Source of the DNA: Parasphingorhabdus halotolerans
GTDB taxonomy: Bacteria > Pseudomonadota > Alphaproteobacteria > Sphingomonadales > Sphingomonadaceae
Reading direction: 5' to 3'
Assembly: GCF_012516475.1 (NCBI RefSeq)
Contig: NZ_CP051217.1
Coordinates: 1-64,000, forward strand
DNA: 64,000 nucleotides
In this document: piece by piece, positions 9,147 to 16,608 of the stretch
Position numbering within the stretch: the stretch's first letter is position 1
How the letters are laid out: every line of letters begins with the position of its first letter
Made by a program: the position numbers and the translations under genes
Notes under the pieces: model-generated
The model's input: only the letters and a program-made list of their open reading frames with translations
The model's database searches: none
What the model was told of the DNA's origin: nothing

Positions 9147-9900
9147 AACGAAGGTGCTTTGACCAAAAACCCATCTTGTTCGAGAGCCTCCCGCATCAAC
9201 CTGGCGGTACTCAGCGCACCTGCGCTATCAGAATGCAGACAAAGGGTTTGTGCGGATATCGTGATGTCTGGTCCGGTATCAGATTGAATCGGTTTGCCAG
9301 AGGCAAGGGCTAAGCCTTGATTGATTCGATCTTGATTATTTTCGATCACGGCATCGGCAATCTTGCGCGATACCAGCCGGGCATCCCCATTGTAACGGCG
9401 GTCAATAAATGCCTCTGAAATAAAACCGACTTTGTGCCGCTCTGCGATGGACGACAATAGCGAACCGCCCATACCGACAAGCGGGAGATGATGGATTTGT
9501 GCCAGAGCGACCAAGACTCCTGCCAGCGTTCGATTGTCTTGCGCATCGTTATACAGAGCGCCGTGCGGTTTGATGTGTGTTAGCGAAACTCCGGCTATAC
9601 GGGCGGCGTCTTGAATCGCATTTATTTGATTTTGCAGGCTGGAACGAAGATTTGTGCTCGAAATATCCAAAGTTCGTCGGCCAAAGTTCTCTCTGTCCGG
9701 GTAGGATGGATGGGCACCGGGAGCGACGCTTTTGTCCTTTGCGGTTTTTAGCATCCGCGCCATAGTTGCAGGTGAACCGGCATGCCCCCGCAAGCAATAT
9801 TGCAGCTTGAGATAACTTCCATCATCGCAATGTCGCGGGCCTGTCCCTCGGCGCTCTCATCTTCGCCAAGATCGGCGTTGAGATCAATGGTTCGGATCAT
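9143..9900 (-). pseudogene. pxpA: 5-oxoprolinase subunit PxpA (LamB/YcsF family), frameshifted
   Basis: Two overlapping frames together make one PxpA. From the ATG at 9900-9898 the first frame reads MIRTIDLNADLGED and runs to SSCNIACGG. The second frame continues with GHAGSPATMARML and GAHPSYPDRENFGRR, LTHIKPHGALYND and later family motifs to the stop at 9143. The expected join NIACGGHAGSP needs six G on the coding strand where only five are present (plus-strand C run 9785-9789), so a 1-base deletion in a homopolymer breaks the gene. Restored length would be about 252 residues, normal for the family. The ATG overlaps the transporter stop (ATGA). This may be a true mutation or a sequencing error, and the selection-like intactness of the rest favours a recent event or error. 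Confidence 0.88.
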
Positions 9901-11120
9901 GGCCAATAGCCCAATGCGCGCGCAATAAGTCTTACGCCAAGCAGACTGGTGACGGATAATATAAAGATTCCGGCAAGATTTGCCTTCCAGTTGTTAGTGT
10001 GTTCGCCGAGTAATTTTTTGTCATTAGCCAGCCGCAAAAGAAACGCTGCGATTATCGGTAACAACAAACCGTTCGCGATCTGCGCGACAAAGATGATTTC
10101 TACCGGGCTGTAATTGAGCAACGCCCCAAAAGTGCCCGAGAGAATAACAACCAGAGATCCAAGTCGGAATGGCAATTTGGAAGCTTCGTCGCCAGTTTTT
10201 CCAAATATCTCCTGCACAATATAGCCCGTCGCCAGTGGCGCGGTAATGGCTGAAGTGAGGCCTGCGGCGAACAACCCAGCGCCCAGAGTCATGCTGGAAA
10301 ATCTTCCGAATAGCGGACTCAACTGTCCAGCCATATCGACGGCGTTCGAAATTTCCTTCCCGCTGCTGAATAGCGCCGCTGCTGCCGTCGCCAAAATGGT
10401 TATCGAAACCAGTCCACCAATTCCAATGGAGATCACGCTATCGGTTTGCGCTTCGTCCAGAGAATCAACAGTGTGCCAGCGCTGGCGCACGCTGGCTGCG
10501 TGGAGGAAAAGATTATAGGGCACGATAGTGGTGCCAATAAGGGCAATGGCAGTCATCAGGCCGCCATCCGGAACGCGTGGTATAAACCCTGCAAATATGG
10601 CTCGAAAATCAGGCTTGATCAAAACGAACGTCAGTAAGAAAGCAAGGCTCATGAGCATCACCATCGCGATGAGTAAACGTTCCACCCAAAGTGGTTTGGA
10701 AAACAGGATCAGCGTGGCTGCCAACAGCGCGATAGCCAGTATGATCAGCGGTTTGACCGGGCCGAGTTCTCCGCCGTATAGCGCCTCCACTCCCAGCAAA
10801 GCCCCGGAAATATTGCCCGCTTCATAGGCTGCATTGCCGAGCGCCAAAGCTGCCATCAACAGCAAAGCTGCCAATATGCGTAGAGCTCTGGACCTTACGG
10901 TTTGCATCATGGCCTCCGCCAATCCCATCCGGGAAACGAGAGCGACGCGCACGGCAAAAGACTGCAGCAAGATTGTTGTGACAGTCGCAAATACCAGTGC
11001 CCAAACTAGAGCAAAGCCAAAGTTTGCTCCCGCCAACGTACACGCAGTGACTGTTCCGGGACCGATGAAGGCCGCCGAAACCATCATACCGGGGCCAGGG
11101 CGATATTGCCGAATCTTCAT
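9897..11120 (-). CDS. Nramp-fold transporter lacking canonical metal ligands (YcsG-like)
   Basis: A 407-residue membrane protein with about 11 helices and recognisable Nramp layout. TM1 aligns with the Nramp DPGN region but reads GPGT (in AAFIGPGTVTACTLAG). TM6 reads TTIVPYNLFLHA where metal-transporting Nramps have MPHN. All four key positions (Asp, Asn, Met, His) are thus replaced. The start at 11120 gives an ATGA overlap with the upstream oxygenase; a longer frame to 11246 exists but would overlap that gene by 130 bp. The gene overlaps pxpA by 4 bp. In B. subtilis the pxp/kip locus also holds an Nramp-family gene (ycsG), so a role in supplying 5-oxoproline or a related compound is a reasonable inference. 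The substrate is unknown. Confidence 0.85.
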   Translation of the reverse strand: MKIRQYRPGPGMMVSAAFIGPGTVTACTLAGANFGFALVWALVFATVTTILLQSFAVRVALVSRMGLAEAMMQTVRSRALRILAALLLMAALALGNAAYEAGNISGALLGVEALYGGELGPVKPLIILAIALLAATLILFSKPLWVERLLIAMVMLMSLAFLLTFVLIKPDFRAIFAGFIPRVPDGGLMTAIALIGTTIVPYNLFLHAASVRQRWHTVDSLDEAQTDSVISIGIGGLVSITILATAAAALFSSGKEISNAVDMAGQLSPLFGRFSSMTLGAGLFAAGLTSAITAPLATGYIVQEIFGKTGDEASKLPFRLGSLVVILSGTFGALLNYSPVEIIFVAQIANGLLLPIIAAFLLRLANDKKLLGEHTNNWKANLAGIFILSVTSLLGVRLIARALGYWP

Positions 11121-11758
11121 TCCGGCCAAGGCCACGGTTTTTCGCGGAACCATTTGGTTACCACATATTTCGTGCCTGAGCGGACTTTCATACCGTGGTG
11201 CAGCGTCCAGTGGTTGGGAGCGCCACTGGCATCCATATTGTTCCATCCGAGCATGGTACCGGTTTGGGGCGTAAAGCTCTTTTTATACTGTACGAACCGC
11301 GTCGCTCCGCCTGCTCCGGGCTCATTGAGATAGATCATGAATGTCCATGTCCGTTGGCCGGAAACAGAGCAAAATTTTTCGTAGTCCTGCCCTTGGGGGT
11401 CAAAAAAATCCGTATGCGCCTTGAACTCCTGACCCACAGCGTAGCGCTGGCCCTGCAATGGCTCCCCAAATTGTCGATCAATATCTGCGAAGTTACAAAT
11501 TCGCGCGTCAATTTCGGAGACAAAGGAATCGTCATGATCAAGGTCACATGTTTCACTGGTACGAAAATAATCGTCCCCGTTGGGGTCGGCAATGGTCGAA
11601 GGTCGCCGTTTTTCGTCAATGCGAGTAATTAGTTGCGCGCATTCATCAGCATTCAGGAAATTTTTGAGAATGCACAATTCGATTTCCTTGCGCGGAAACC
11701 GTTGCACTTGCCCCAGCGCAACCAAATAGTCCGCTGATGTATTGTTTCTATCGGCCAT
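11117..11758 (-). CDS. Prolyl-4-hydroxylase-like 2-oxoglutarate/Fe(II) dioxygenase
   Basis: A 213-residue protein with the double-stranded beta-helix ligands of the P4H family: HTDFFDP (His and Asp of the HxD pair, about residue 115), then HHGMKVRSGTKYVVTKWFRE near the C-terminus (distal His and the Lys that binds 2-oxoglutarate). FLNADECAQLI near residue 35 is the usual family N-terminal element. It is probably cytosolic, as no signal peptide is seen. It is the first gene of the operon with the Nramp-like transporter and pxpABC, joined by a 4-bp overlap. Its substrate is unknown; hydroxylation of a peptidyl proline is the family norm. Its link to 5-oxoproline metabolism is inferred only from position. 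Confidence 0.85.
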   Translation of the reverse strand: MADRNNTSADYLVALGQVQRFPRKEIELCILKNFLNADECAQLITRIDEKRRPSTIADPNGDDYFRTSETCDLDHDDSFVSEIDARICNFADIDRQFGEPLQGQRYAVGQEFKAHTDFFDPQGQDYEKFCSVSGQRTWTFMIYLNEPGAGGATRFVQYKKSFTPQTGTMLGWNNMDASGAPNHWTLHHGMKVRSGTKYVVTKWFREKPWPWPE

Positions 11759-11862
11759 TGATCACTTTTGTCTAACTTGCTGTCAGTTTCAGACTAAATG
11801 AAAATTTCAAAGCCGCAACAGCTCTTTGATGTTCAGGCAAATCAGGATATACGTCCAGCATT

Positions 11863-12465
11863 GTGATGAGATGCTCACCATATCAGGCAAACGGCTTTAC
11901 ACTCGTCGAAATGATGGTTGCTCTGTTGATATTTTCGTTGCTCTCTGTCGCCGGTGTTGCGCTGTTGCGGTCTGCGGTAAATAGCGACGAGGCGACGGCA
12001 CAAAATCTGAGTGAAATGGCAGACATGCAGCGTTTTGTTTCGCTTATGGAAGCCGATCTTAGTCAAGCCTTGCCACGAAGCTATCGGGATGATGATGGTG
12101 GACGCATGGCGGCATTTGAAACGCGCGATGCTCCAACCGGTTTTTTGCGTTTCACCAGGGGTGGGCAAAGCAATTTAAACGACAAGCCAAGGTCAAATTT
12201 GCAGCGGGTGGAATATCGGCTGGTTGATGGACGGATTGAACGACTTTTTTATGAGTCGACCGATGGTGGGGCGATAAGCGATCCGGCGGAACTCCTTGAA
12301 AATGTGGAAGACCTGCAGCTGCGCTTCCGTGATAAAGGCGGGCTGTGGGCCAGTGACTGGCGGACCGAGCGCTTGGCTGATTTGCCGCGAGCAGTAGAAC
12401 TGCGATTTCAGCAGGATGGGCGTTCCTATCGGCATTTGTTTTTGGTCGGGACGGGTTATTTATGA
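11863..12465 (+). CDS. gspJ: Type II secretion pseudopilin GspJ
   Basis: About 200 residues with a type IV prepilin-like N-terminus: a short leader ending in glycine, then FTLVEMMVALLIFSLLSVAGVALL, where Glu at +5 and the hydrophobic helix are the hallmarks of pseudopilins. GspJ is a minor pseudopilin in the tip complex with GspI and GspK. The frame can start at GTG 11863 or ATG 11866; the latter is more usual. Its stop overlaps the gspK start (ATGA). No gspG, H, I, L or M gene is adjacent, so this J-K pair is isolated from any complete secretion cluster within the window. The body (residues 60-200) is less conserved. Confidence 0.82.
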   Translation: MMRCSPYQANGFTLVEMMVALLIFSLLSVAGVALLRSAVNSDEATAQNLSEMADMQRFVSLMEADLSQALPRSYRDDDGGRMAAFETRDAPTGFLRFTRGGQSNLNDKPRSNLQRVEYRLVDGRIERLFYESTDGGAISDPAELLENVEDLQLRFRDKGGLWASDWRTERLADLPRAVELRFQQDGRSYRHLFLVGTGYL

Positions 12466-13457
12466 GTAATGCACCACGCATATTTCCCGCAAAAGAGCGG
12501 GGCGCGGCGCTCTTGACGGTTTTGCTGCTTGTCGCCGTTATCGCCGTTCTGGCTGCGCATGGAATTGATCGCCTAGCCGGGGCAACCAAGCTGGCGTCGA
12601 ATTCAAGGGAACTCAGCCAGGCCAAATCCTATCTCATTGCAGCCGAATCCATCGGCATGAACGCTGCGGAAGATATCGTATCGGTTTCGCCCGGCAGAAC
12701 GACTAATTTTGGTGGCTGGAATGGCAAAGAACAGAGTTTCCCGGTTCCCGGCGGCATCATAAATGCGGCGCTCAGCGATGGTGGAAACTGCTTCAATATA
12801 AACGGTCTTGTCAGGGGGCAGCAGGAGATATGGACTGCGAACCAGCAAGGTGTAGCGCAGTTTGCCAGATTAATGGAGTTGCTCGATGTTCCGGGTGGTG
12901 ACGCGGCGGATATCGCGGCGTCCGTTACAGACTGGATTGATAGTGATAATATCGCTTCTCCCACGGGTGCCGAAGATCAATATTACCAGCAACTGGAACA
13001 GCCATATCGAACCGCGAACGCGCTGATCAGCGATGTTAGCGAGATACGCGCAGTCAAGGGCGTGACGCCGCAAATCTTCGAGGCTTTGGCGCCTTGGCTC
13101 TGCGCATTGCCAGAAGCGGCGTTGTCACCGATTAACATCAACACATTGCGGCCCGAGCAGGCTATATTGCTGGCGGTGCTCTCTAACAATGGACCCGATC
13201 TTGTCCGGACACGCCAGTTTCTGGCCAGCAGACCGGCGAATGGATATGCCGATCTCAATGACTTTTGGGCGCAGCCCTTTGTCGCTGGATTTGAAGCGAC
13301 TTCGGAAGTTCAGGCCCAAACGAAATTGACGACGCGATGGTTTCGTCTGGATATGTCAGTGCAAATGCAAAGCGCCTATGTGGCAGAGCGCGCGCTGGTG
13401 GATGCTGGGCGCAAGCCCGCCCGGTTGGTTCATCGACAACGCGGTGATGCGCTCTAG
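12462..13457 (+). CDS. gspK: Type II secretion minor pseudopilin GspK
   Basis: A 331-residue protein with a prepilin-type leader (ERG then AALLTVLLLVAVIAVLAAHG). It lacks Glu at +5, as is characteristic of GspK, the tip pseudopilin. The long helical and loop region holds DWIDSDNIASPTGAEDQYY (about residues 150-170), the usual calcium-binding-like DW.D segment of GspK, and later ININTLRPEQAILLAVL with a helix-hairpin-helix character. It overlaps gspJ by 4 bp and is followed by 97 bp and then tRNA-His. As with gspJ, the absence of neighbouring core T2SS genes is the odd feature; they may lie elsewhere in the genome. Confidence 0.85.
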   Translation: MSNAPRIFPAKERGAALLTVLLLVAVIAVLAAHGIDRLAGATKLASNSRELSQAKSYLIAAESIGMNAAEDIVSVSPGRTTNFGGWNGKEQSFPVPGGIINAALSDGGNCFNINGLVRGQQEIWTANQQGVAQFARLMELLDVPGGDAADIAASVTDWIDSDNIASPTGAEDQYYQQLEQPYRTANALISDVSEIRAVKGVTPQIFEALAPWLCALPEAALSPININTLRPEQAILLAVLSNNGPDLVRTRQFLASRPANGYADLNDFWAQPFVAGFEATSEVQAQTKLTTRWFRLDMSVQMQSAYVAERALVDAGRKPARLVHRQRGDAL

Positions 13458-13554
13458 AACTGCAGCGTTGCGACAGCATCGCAAAAGGCTTGACGGCGGC
13501 CCCTGTGCATCCCTATTGAGCGCGGCGCAGCACCGCTTTTGTGGCGCTGTTTAT

Positions 13555-13632
13555 GGCGGTTGTAGCTCAGTTGGTTAGAGCGCCGGTTTGTGGTACCGGA
13601 GGTCGGGGGTTCGAGACCCCTCAATCGCCCCA
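13555..13632 (+). tRNA. tRNA-His (GTG anticodon)
   Basis: A 78-base cloverleaf can be drawn. The anticodon stem CCGGT/ACCGG encloses TTGTGGT, giving anticodon GTG. The D arm is AGCTCAGTTGGTTAGAGC and the T arm loop is TTCGAGA on a GGGGG/CCCCT stem. The acceptor stem pairs from position 1, the encoded extra G(-1) faces C73, and CCA is encoded (13630-13632), followed by a T-rich run. The encoded G(-1):C73 is the classical histidine identity element. Some alphaproteobacteria have lost it, but it is retained here. Confidence 0.97.
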
Positions 13633-13748
13633 TTTTTCTCCTTTATTACCATAGAGTTTCCTGCGAAAGCAGAAGAAGGATAAAGCCGTATACCCCTTTG
13701 GGCACGCTCATAGGCAGTTATTGCGCTTGTAGGAAAGAATATTATTCT

Positions 13749-13782
13749 GTAATAAAATTACTGCTATAGCTAATTTTATTAC
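13749..13782. promoter_or_regulatory. Perfect 12-bp inverted repeat, candidate operator of the leucine dehydrogenase gene
   Basis: The arms GTAATAAAATTA (13749-13760) and TAATTTTATTAC (13771-13782) are exact reverse complements with a 10-base spacer. The right arm ends 24 bp before the ATG at 13807. The AT-rich, perfectly symmetric design and its placement in the promoter/leader region suggest a dimeric repressor or activator site. No run of T follows, so it is not a typical terminator. The regulator is not identifiable from the window. Confidence 0.6.
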
Positions 13783-13806
13783 GTGCCAAATTGAGGGACT
13801 CAAACC

Positions 13807-14859
13807 ATGAGTGTTATGTGGGAACTGCCGGATTTTGACGGCCATGAAGCTGTCCATTTTTTCCATGATGTCGATACAGGCCTTAGCGCGATAGTCGCGC
13901 TCCATTCTACCCATCTTGGTCCCGGTGCTGGCGGAACGCGTTTCTGGCACTATGAAAACCGCGAAACCGCCGTCACGGATGCGCTGCGCCTGTCGCGCGG
14001 CATGAGCTTTAAGAACGCGATGGCCGGTCTGCCACTTGGCGGTGGCAAGGCGGTCATTCTCGCAGATCGTAACCGCACCAAATCGCCGGAAATGCTGGCG
14101 GCCTTTGGCCGGATGATCGATTCTCTTGCCGGACAATATGTGACGGCGGAAGATGTCGGCATGACTGCCGCCGACATGGTGGAGCTTACCAAGCAGACAC
14201 AATATGTGTCCGGTCTGCCGGTTACCAGCCAGGGCGAAGCGGGCGGCGATCCCGGGCCGTTTACCGCAATGGGCGTGTATCTTGGCGTGAAGGCAGCGGT
14301 GAAGCACAAGCTTGGTCGCGCGGATTTGGAAGATGTTCACGTTGCGATTCAAGGCGTCGGCAGCGTTGGCGGTGGACTGGCGCGGTTGCTCGCAAAAGAC
14401 GGCGCAAAGCTAAGCATTGCCGATATCAACAAGGGCCACGCGGCTTCCCTCGCCAGCGAAATTGGTGCGCATGTTGTCGGGCTCGATGACGTCATGCGGA
14501 TTGAAGCAGATGTGTTTAGCCCCAATGCTTTAGGCGCGATACTGGATAAAGTTTCTATTGCGCACTTGAATGTACCAATCGTTGCTGGCGGTGCCAATAA
14601 CCAGCTCGCAACCCCTGAAGACGGCCAGCGCATTTTTGATCGCGACATATTGTTCGCGCCCGATTATGTGATCAATTCCGGTGGCATCATAAGCGTTGGA
14701 CTGGAATATCTGGGAGATGGTGACGTTGATGAGGTGAATAGCCGTGTCGCGAAAATCCCCGAGCGGCTGACTGAAATCTGGCAGGAAAGCGCAAGCCGGT
14801 CGCTGCCATCGGCCGAGGTTGCAGATAATATGGCAAGAGCGCTGATCGGTCGGGGTTAA
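13807..14859 (+). CDS. Leucine/valine/phenylalanine dehydrogenase family protein
   Basis: A 350-residue amino-acid dehydrogenase. The segment LHSTHLGPGAGGTRFW (residues 35-50), then SFKNAMAGLPLGGGKAVIL (residues 66-84, with the substrate-binding and catalytic lysines), and the Rossmann motif VAIQGVGSVGGGLARLL (near residue 180) are typical of leucine dehydrogenase. It deaminates a branched-chain (or aromatic) amino acid to the 2-oxo acid with NAD. Exact substrate preference among Leu, Val and Phe cannot be fixed by sight. It is monocistronic, preceded by a perfect inverted repeat and tRNA-His. Confidence 0.88.
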   Translation: MSVMWELPDFDGHEAVHFFHDVDTGLSAIVALHSTHLGPGAGGTRFWHYENRETAVTDALRLSRGMSFKNAMAGLPLGGGKAVILADRNRTKSPEMLAAFGRMIDSLAGQYVTAEDVGMTAADMVELTKQTQYVSGLPVTSQGEAGGDPGPFTAMGVYLGVKAAVKHKLGRADLEDVHVAIQGVGSVGGGLARLLAKDGAKLSIADINKGHAASLASEIGAHVVGLDDVMRIEADVFSPNALGAILDKVSIAHLNVPIVAGGANNQLATPEDGQRIFDRDILFAPDYVINSGGIISVGLEYLGDGDVDEVNSRVAKIPERLTEIWQESASRSLPSAEVADNMARALIGRG

Positions 14860-14966
14860 TTTCGGGACATGTTTATTTCGATGATGTGACCTATTTTGCG
14901 ATCCTGATAACCTGAACACCGTTCGCACGAGAACAATATTTTTACTGTCATTTCCACCACTTCAAT

Positions 14967-15341
14967 TTAATCAAGTATCGCAATTTCGCCATAGTAAGGC
15001 TTGCCCTTTGGCAACGCAGCAACTTCGGCTCTTTCTTTGGCTTGAGGCGTTGGAGCAACATAGGGCTTTTTTGTGGGCTCGTAATGGTCCGTTTCTTCCC
15101 CGCTACCTTCATCTTCGACTTCCGGCGCGTCTCTTCTGTCACCTGTGTCTTTTGATGCAGCGGCCCAGAGTTCATATTTTTCCCGCTCTTTTTCCAGCCG
15201 GGTGCGATGGTCCTTTACTGGTTCAGCAGCGACCGGCACCGGTTCAAGCTCAGCTTCCGTTTGCGCTATAGACGGCGCAAAAAACAGGGCCATGAAACAC
15301 GCAGTTCCAGCGACAAGGCTCGCTTCTTTTATCATGCGCAA
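14967..15341 (-). CDS. Small exported charged protein, function unknown
   Basis: A 124-residue protein with an N-terminal signal peptide (KEASLVAGTACFMALFFAPSIAQ). A highly charged, proline-rich and probably disordered body follows (KDHRTRLEKEREKYELWAA, then acidic EVEDEGSGEETDHYEP). I do not recognise a family. Its ATG overlaps the end of the upstream TadE-like gene by 10 bp, so it is the fourth and last gene of the tad-like operon and may be a periplasmic accessory of the pilus/adhesin system. Function is not assigned. Confidence 0.7.
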   Translation of the reverse strand: MRMIKEASLVAGTACFMALFFAPSIAQTEAELEPVPVAAEPVKDHRTRLEKEREKYELWAAASKDTGDRRDAPEVEDEGSGEETDHYEPTKKPYVAPTPQAKERAEVAALPKGKPYYGEIAILD

Positions 15342-15979
15342 GACTTCACAATTAGCGCAGGTGAAGACGAGTTGCTAATGTCAAACACGTCTCTGCTTCG
15401 GACATTAAAAGCGGTTTCATACCGGATCTGGCGCGAAAAAAGCTTGCCTGGTATCAGTTGCTGGTAATCATAAACCACTTCCACAAACATCACCGCTGTG
15501 CTCGGGTCTGCGGCAATTTCTTTGCCGGTAGGTCCCATGCCGTCCCGCAAGCTTGCTCCGGTTTTTCCCTTGCCCTCTTTCCCGTAGGCGGGTTCCACCG
15601 CCAAATCACCAAGACAGCGCTGCCAGTTGATCATCTGGCCCTCATCACTTCCTGTCAGGCCATTATGTTGCAACGAAGAAAGAATGACGCGTCCGTTAGC
15701 TTCGAGATCCAGAGGCTCGCCCATCAATGAAACTGCGCTAAAAATTTCATGGATATCCGCTTCGTCGATTGCAGGATCTACTCGCGCTGCATTATCGGCA
15801 ACCGTCATCGCGATCTGGCTGACCCGCATGTGGGATGTCGCCAGATTTGCAAATTCCAGCCCGCCTAAAGCGAGAGCCAAAAACAAGGGCAAGCCCATAG
15901 CGAATTCGAGCAAAGCGAGACCGCTATTGTCTTTTACCAAAGCTTGCAAATGTTTGATTTTGCTGGGAGCAATTCTCAT
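15332..15979 (-). CDS. TadE/TadF-like pilus assembly protein
   Basis: About 215 residues. After a basic N-terminus comes a single hydrophobic helix, NSGLALLEFAMGLPLFLALALGGLEFANLA, of the TadE type (Leu-Glu-Phe-Ala within the helix, as in pseudopilins). The rest is extracytoplasmic and ends with VFDISNSSSPALIVKSCA. The start at 15979 was chosen because it makes an ATGA overlap with the preceding gene; an in-frame start at 15997 is less likely. TadE-like proteins are minor pseudopilins of Flp/Tad pili. No tadA/B/C secretion-motor genes are nearby. Confidence 0.8.
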   Translation of the reverse strand: MRIAPSKIKHLQALVKDNSGLALLEFAMGLPLFLALALGGLEFANLATSHMRVSQIAMTVADNAARVDPAIDEADIHEIFSAVSLMGEPLDLEANGRVILSSLQHNGLTGSDEGQMINWQRCLGDLAVEPAYGKEGKGKTGASLRDGMGPTGKEIAADPSTAVMFVEVVYDYQQLIPGKLFSRQIRYETAFNVRSRDVFDISNSSSPALIVKSCA

Positions 15980-16608
15980 GGCACTGGCTCCCCACATTCA
16001 ATTATCGGAGCGTTTTGAACGGAATAGGGTTGACTTCTGAAAAGAGTTTCAGCCGAAATTTCGTAGTTTTTGGATGCACCAACCAAACCAGCCATCGGGA
16101 AAAGCCGCGGCTTTGTAAGGCTCACTTGATAATAGATGACGTCGCTGGCACCACCGATACCATTGCGTCCGGTGACACTATCATAAAGACCATTTTCGTT
16201 CAGATCCTGCCAGCAGTCGCCGTCGCTCTCATCGAAGCTGCCATTGCCGTTGACGTCTGTCGTCAATTTCTCCGGTTTTCCGATCTCGGAAAATTCCGAG
16301 TAATTCTTGATATCAACCGCTACGACTGCATTATTGGCGATATGTTTGAGGCGCTTGTTCATTTCTTCGGCAATTTTGTCTTCAATTGTTGCACCCGTTC
16401 CATTGAAGCTCGGGTTTTCGACAGATGTCTTTCGGGCCACCTCCGCCAATGTTCCCTCCAGAACCGAGCGGATATACATTTGGTAGCCCAGATCAAACGC
16501 GCCCATCAGGATGACGGCGAAGGGAACAATGATCATACCGAACTCGACGATGGTCGTACCGTCCTCGTTCCGAAAAATTTTCCTTCGGAAGTTTCTGAAA
16601 CCAATCAT
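15976..16608 (-). CDS. TadE-like protein with calcium-binding-like DxNxNG loops
   Basis: A 210-residue protein with the TadE helix NEDGTTIVEFGMIIVPFAVILMGAFDLGYQ (residues 14-43). The body contains DVNGNGSFDESDGDCW and DLNENGLYDSVTG (about residues 118-145), which resemble EF-hand/dockerin calcium loops (D-x-N-x-N-G). It is joined to tadG upstream and the next TadE-like gene downstream by 4-bp ATGA overlaps. The family assists Flp/Tad pilus biogenesis as a minor pilin. The calcium loops suggest that folding or adhesion is calcium-dependent, which is an inference. Confidence 0.82.
   Translation of the reverse strand: MIGFRNFRRKIFRNEDGTTIVEFGMIIVPFAVILMGAFDLGYQMYIRSVLEGTLAEVARKTSVENPSFNGTGATIEDKIAEEMNKRLKHIANNAVVAVDIKNYSEFSEIGKPEKLTTDVNGNGSFDESDGDCWQDLNENGLYDSVTGRNGIGGASDVIYYQVSLTKPRLFPMAGLVGASKNYEISAETLFRSQPYSVQNAPIIECGEPVP

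Noticed and set aside
11799..11809. Short palindrome TGAAAATTTCA between the oxygenase and gspJ genes
   Set aside because: Arms of 5 bp in AT-rich DNA are expected by chance.
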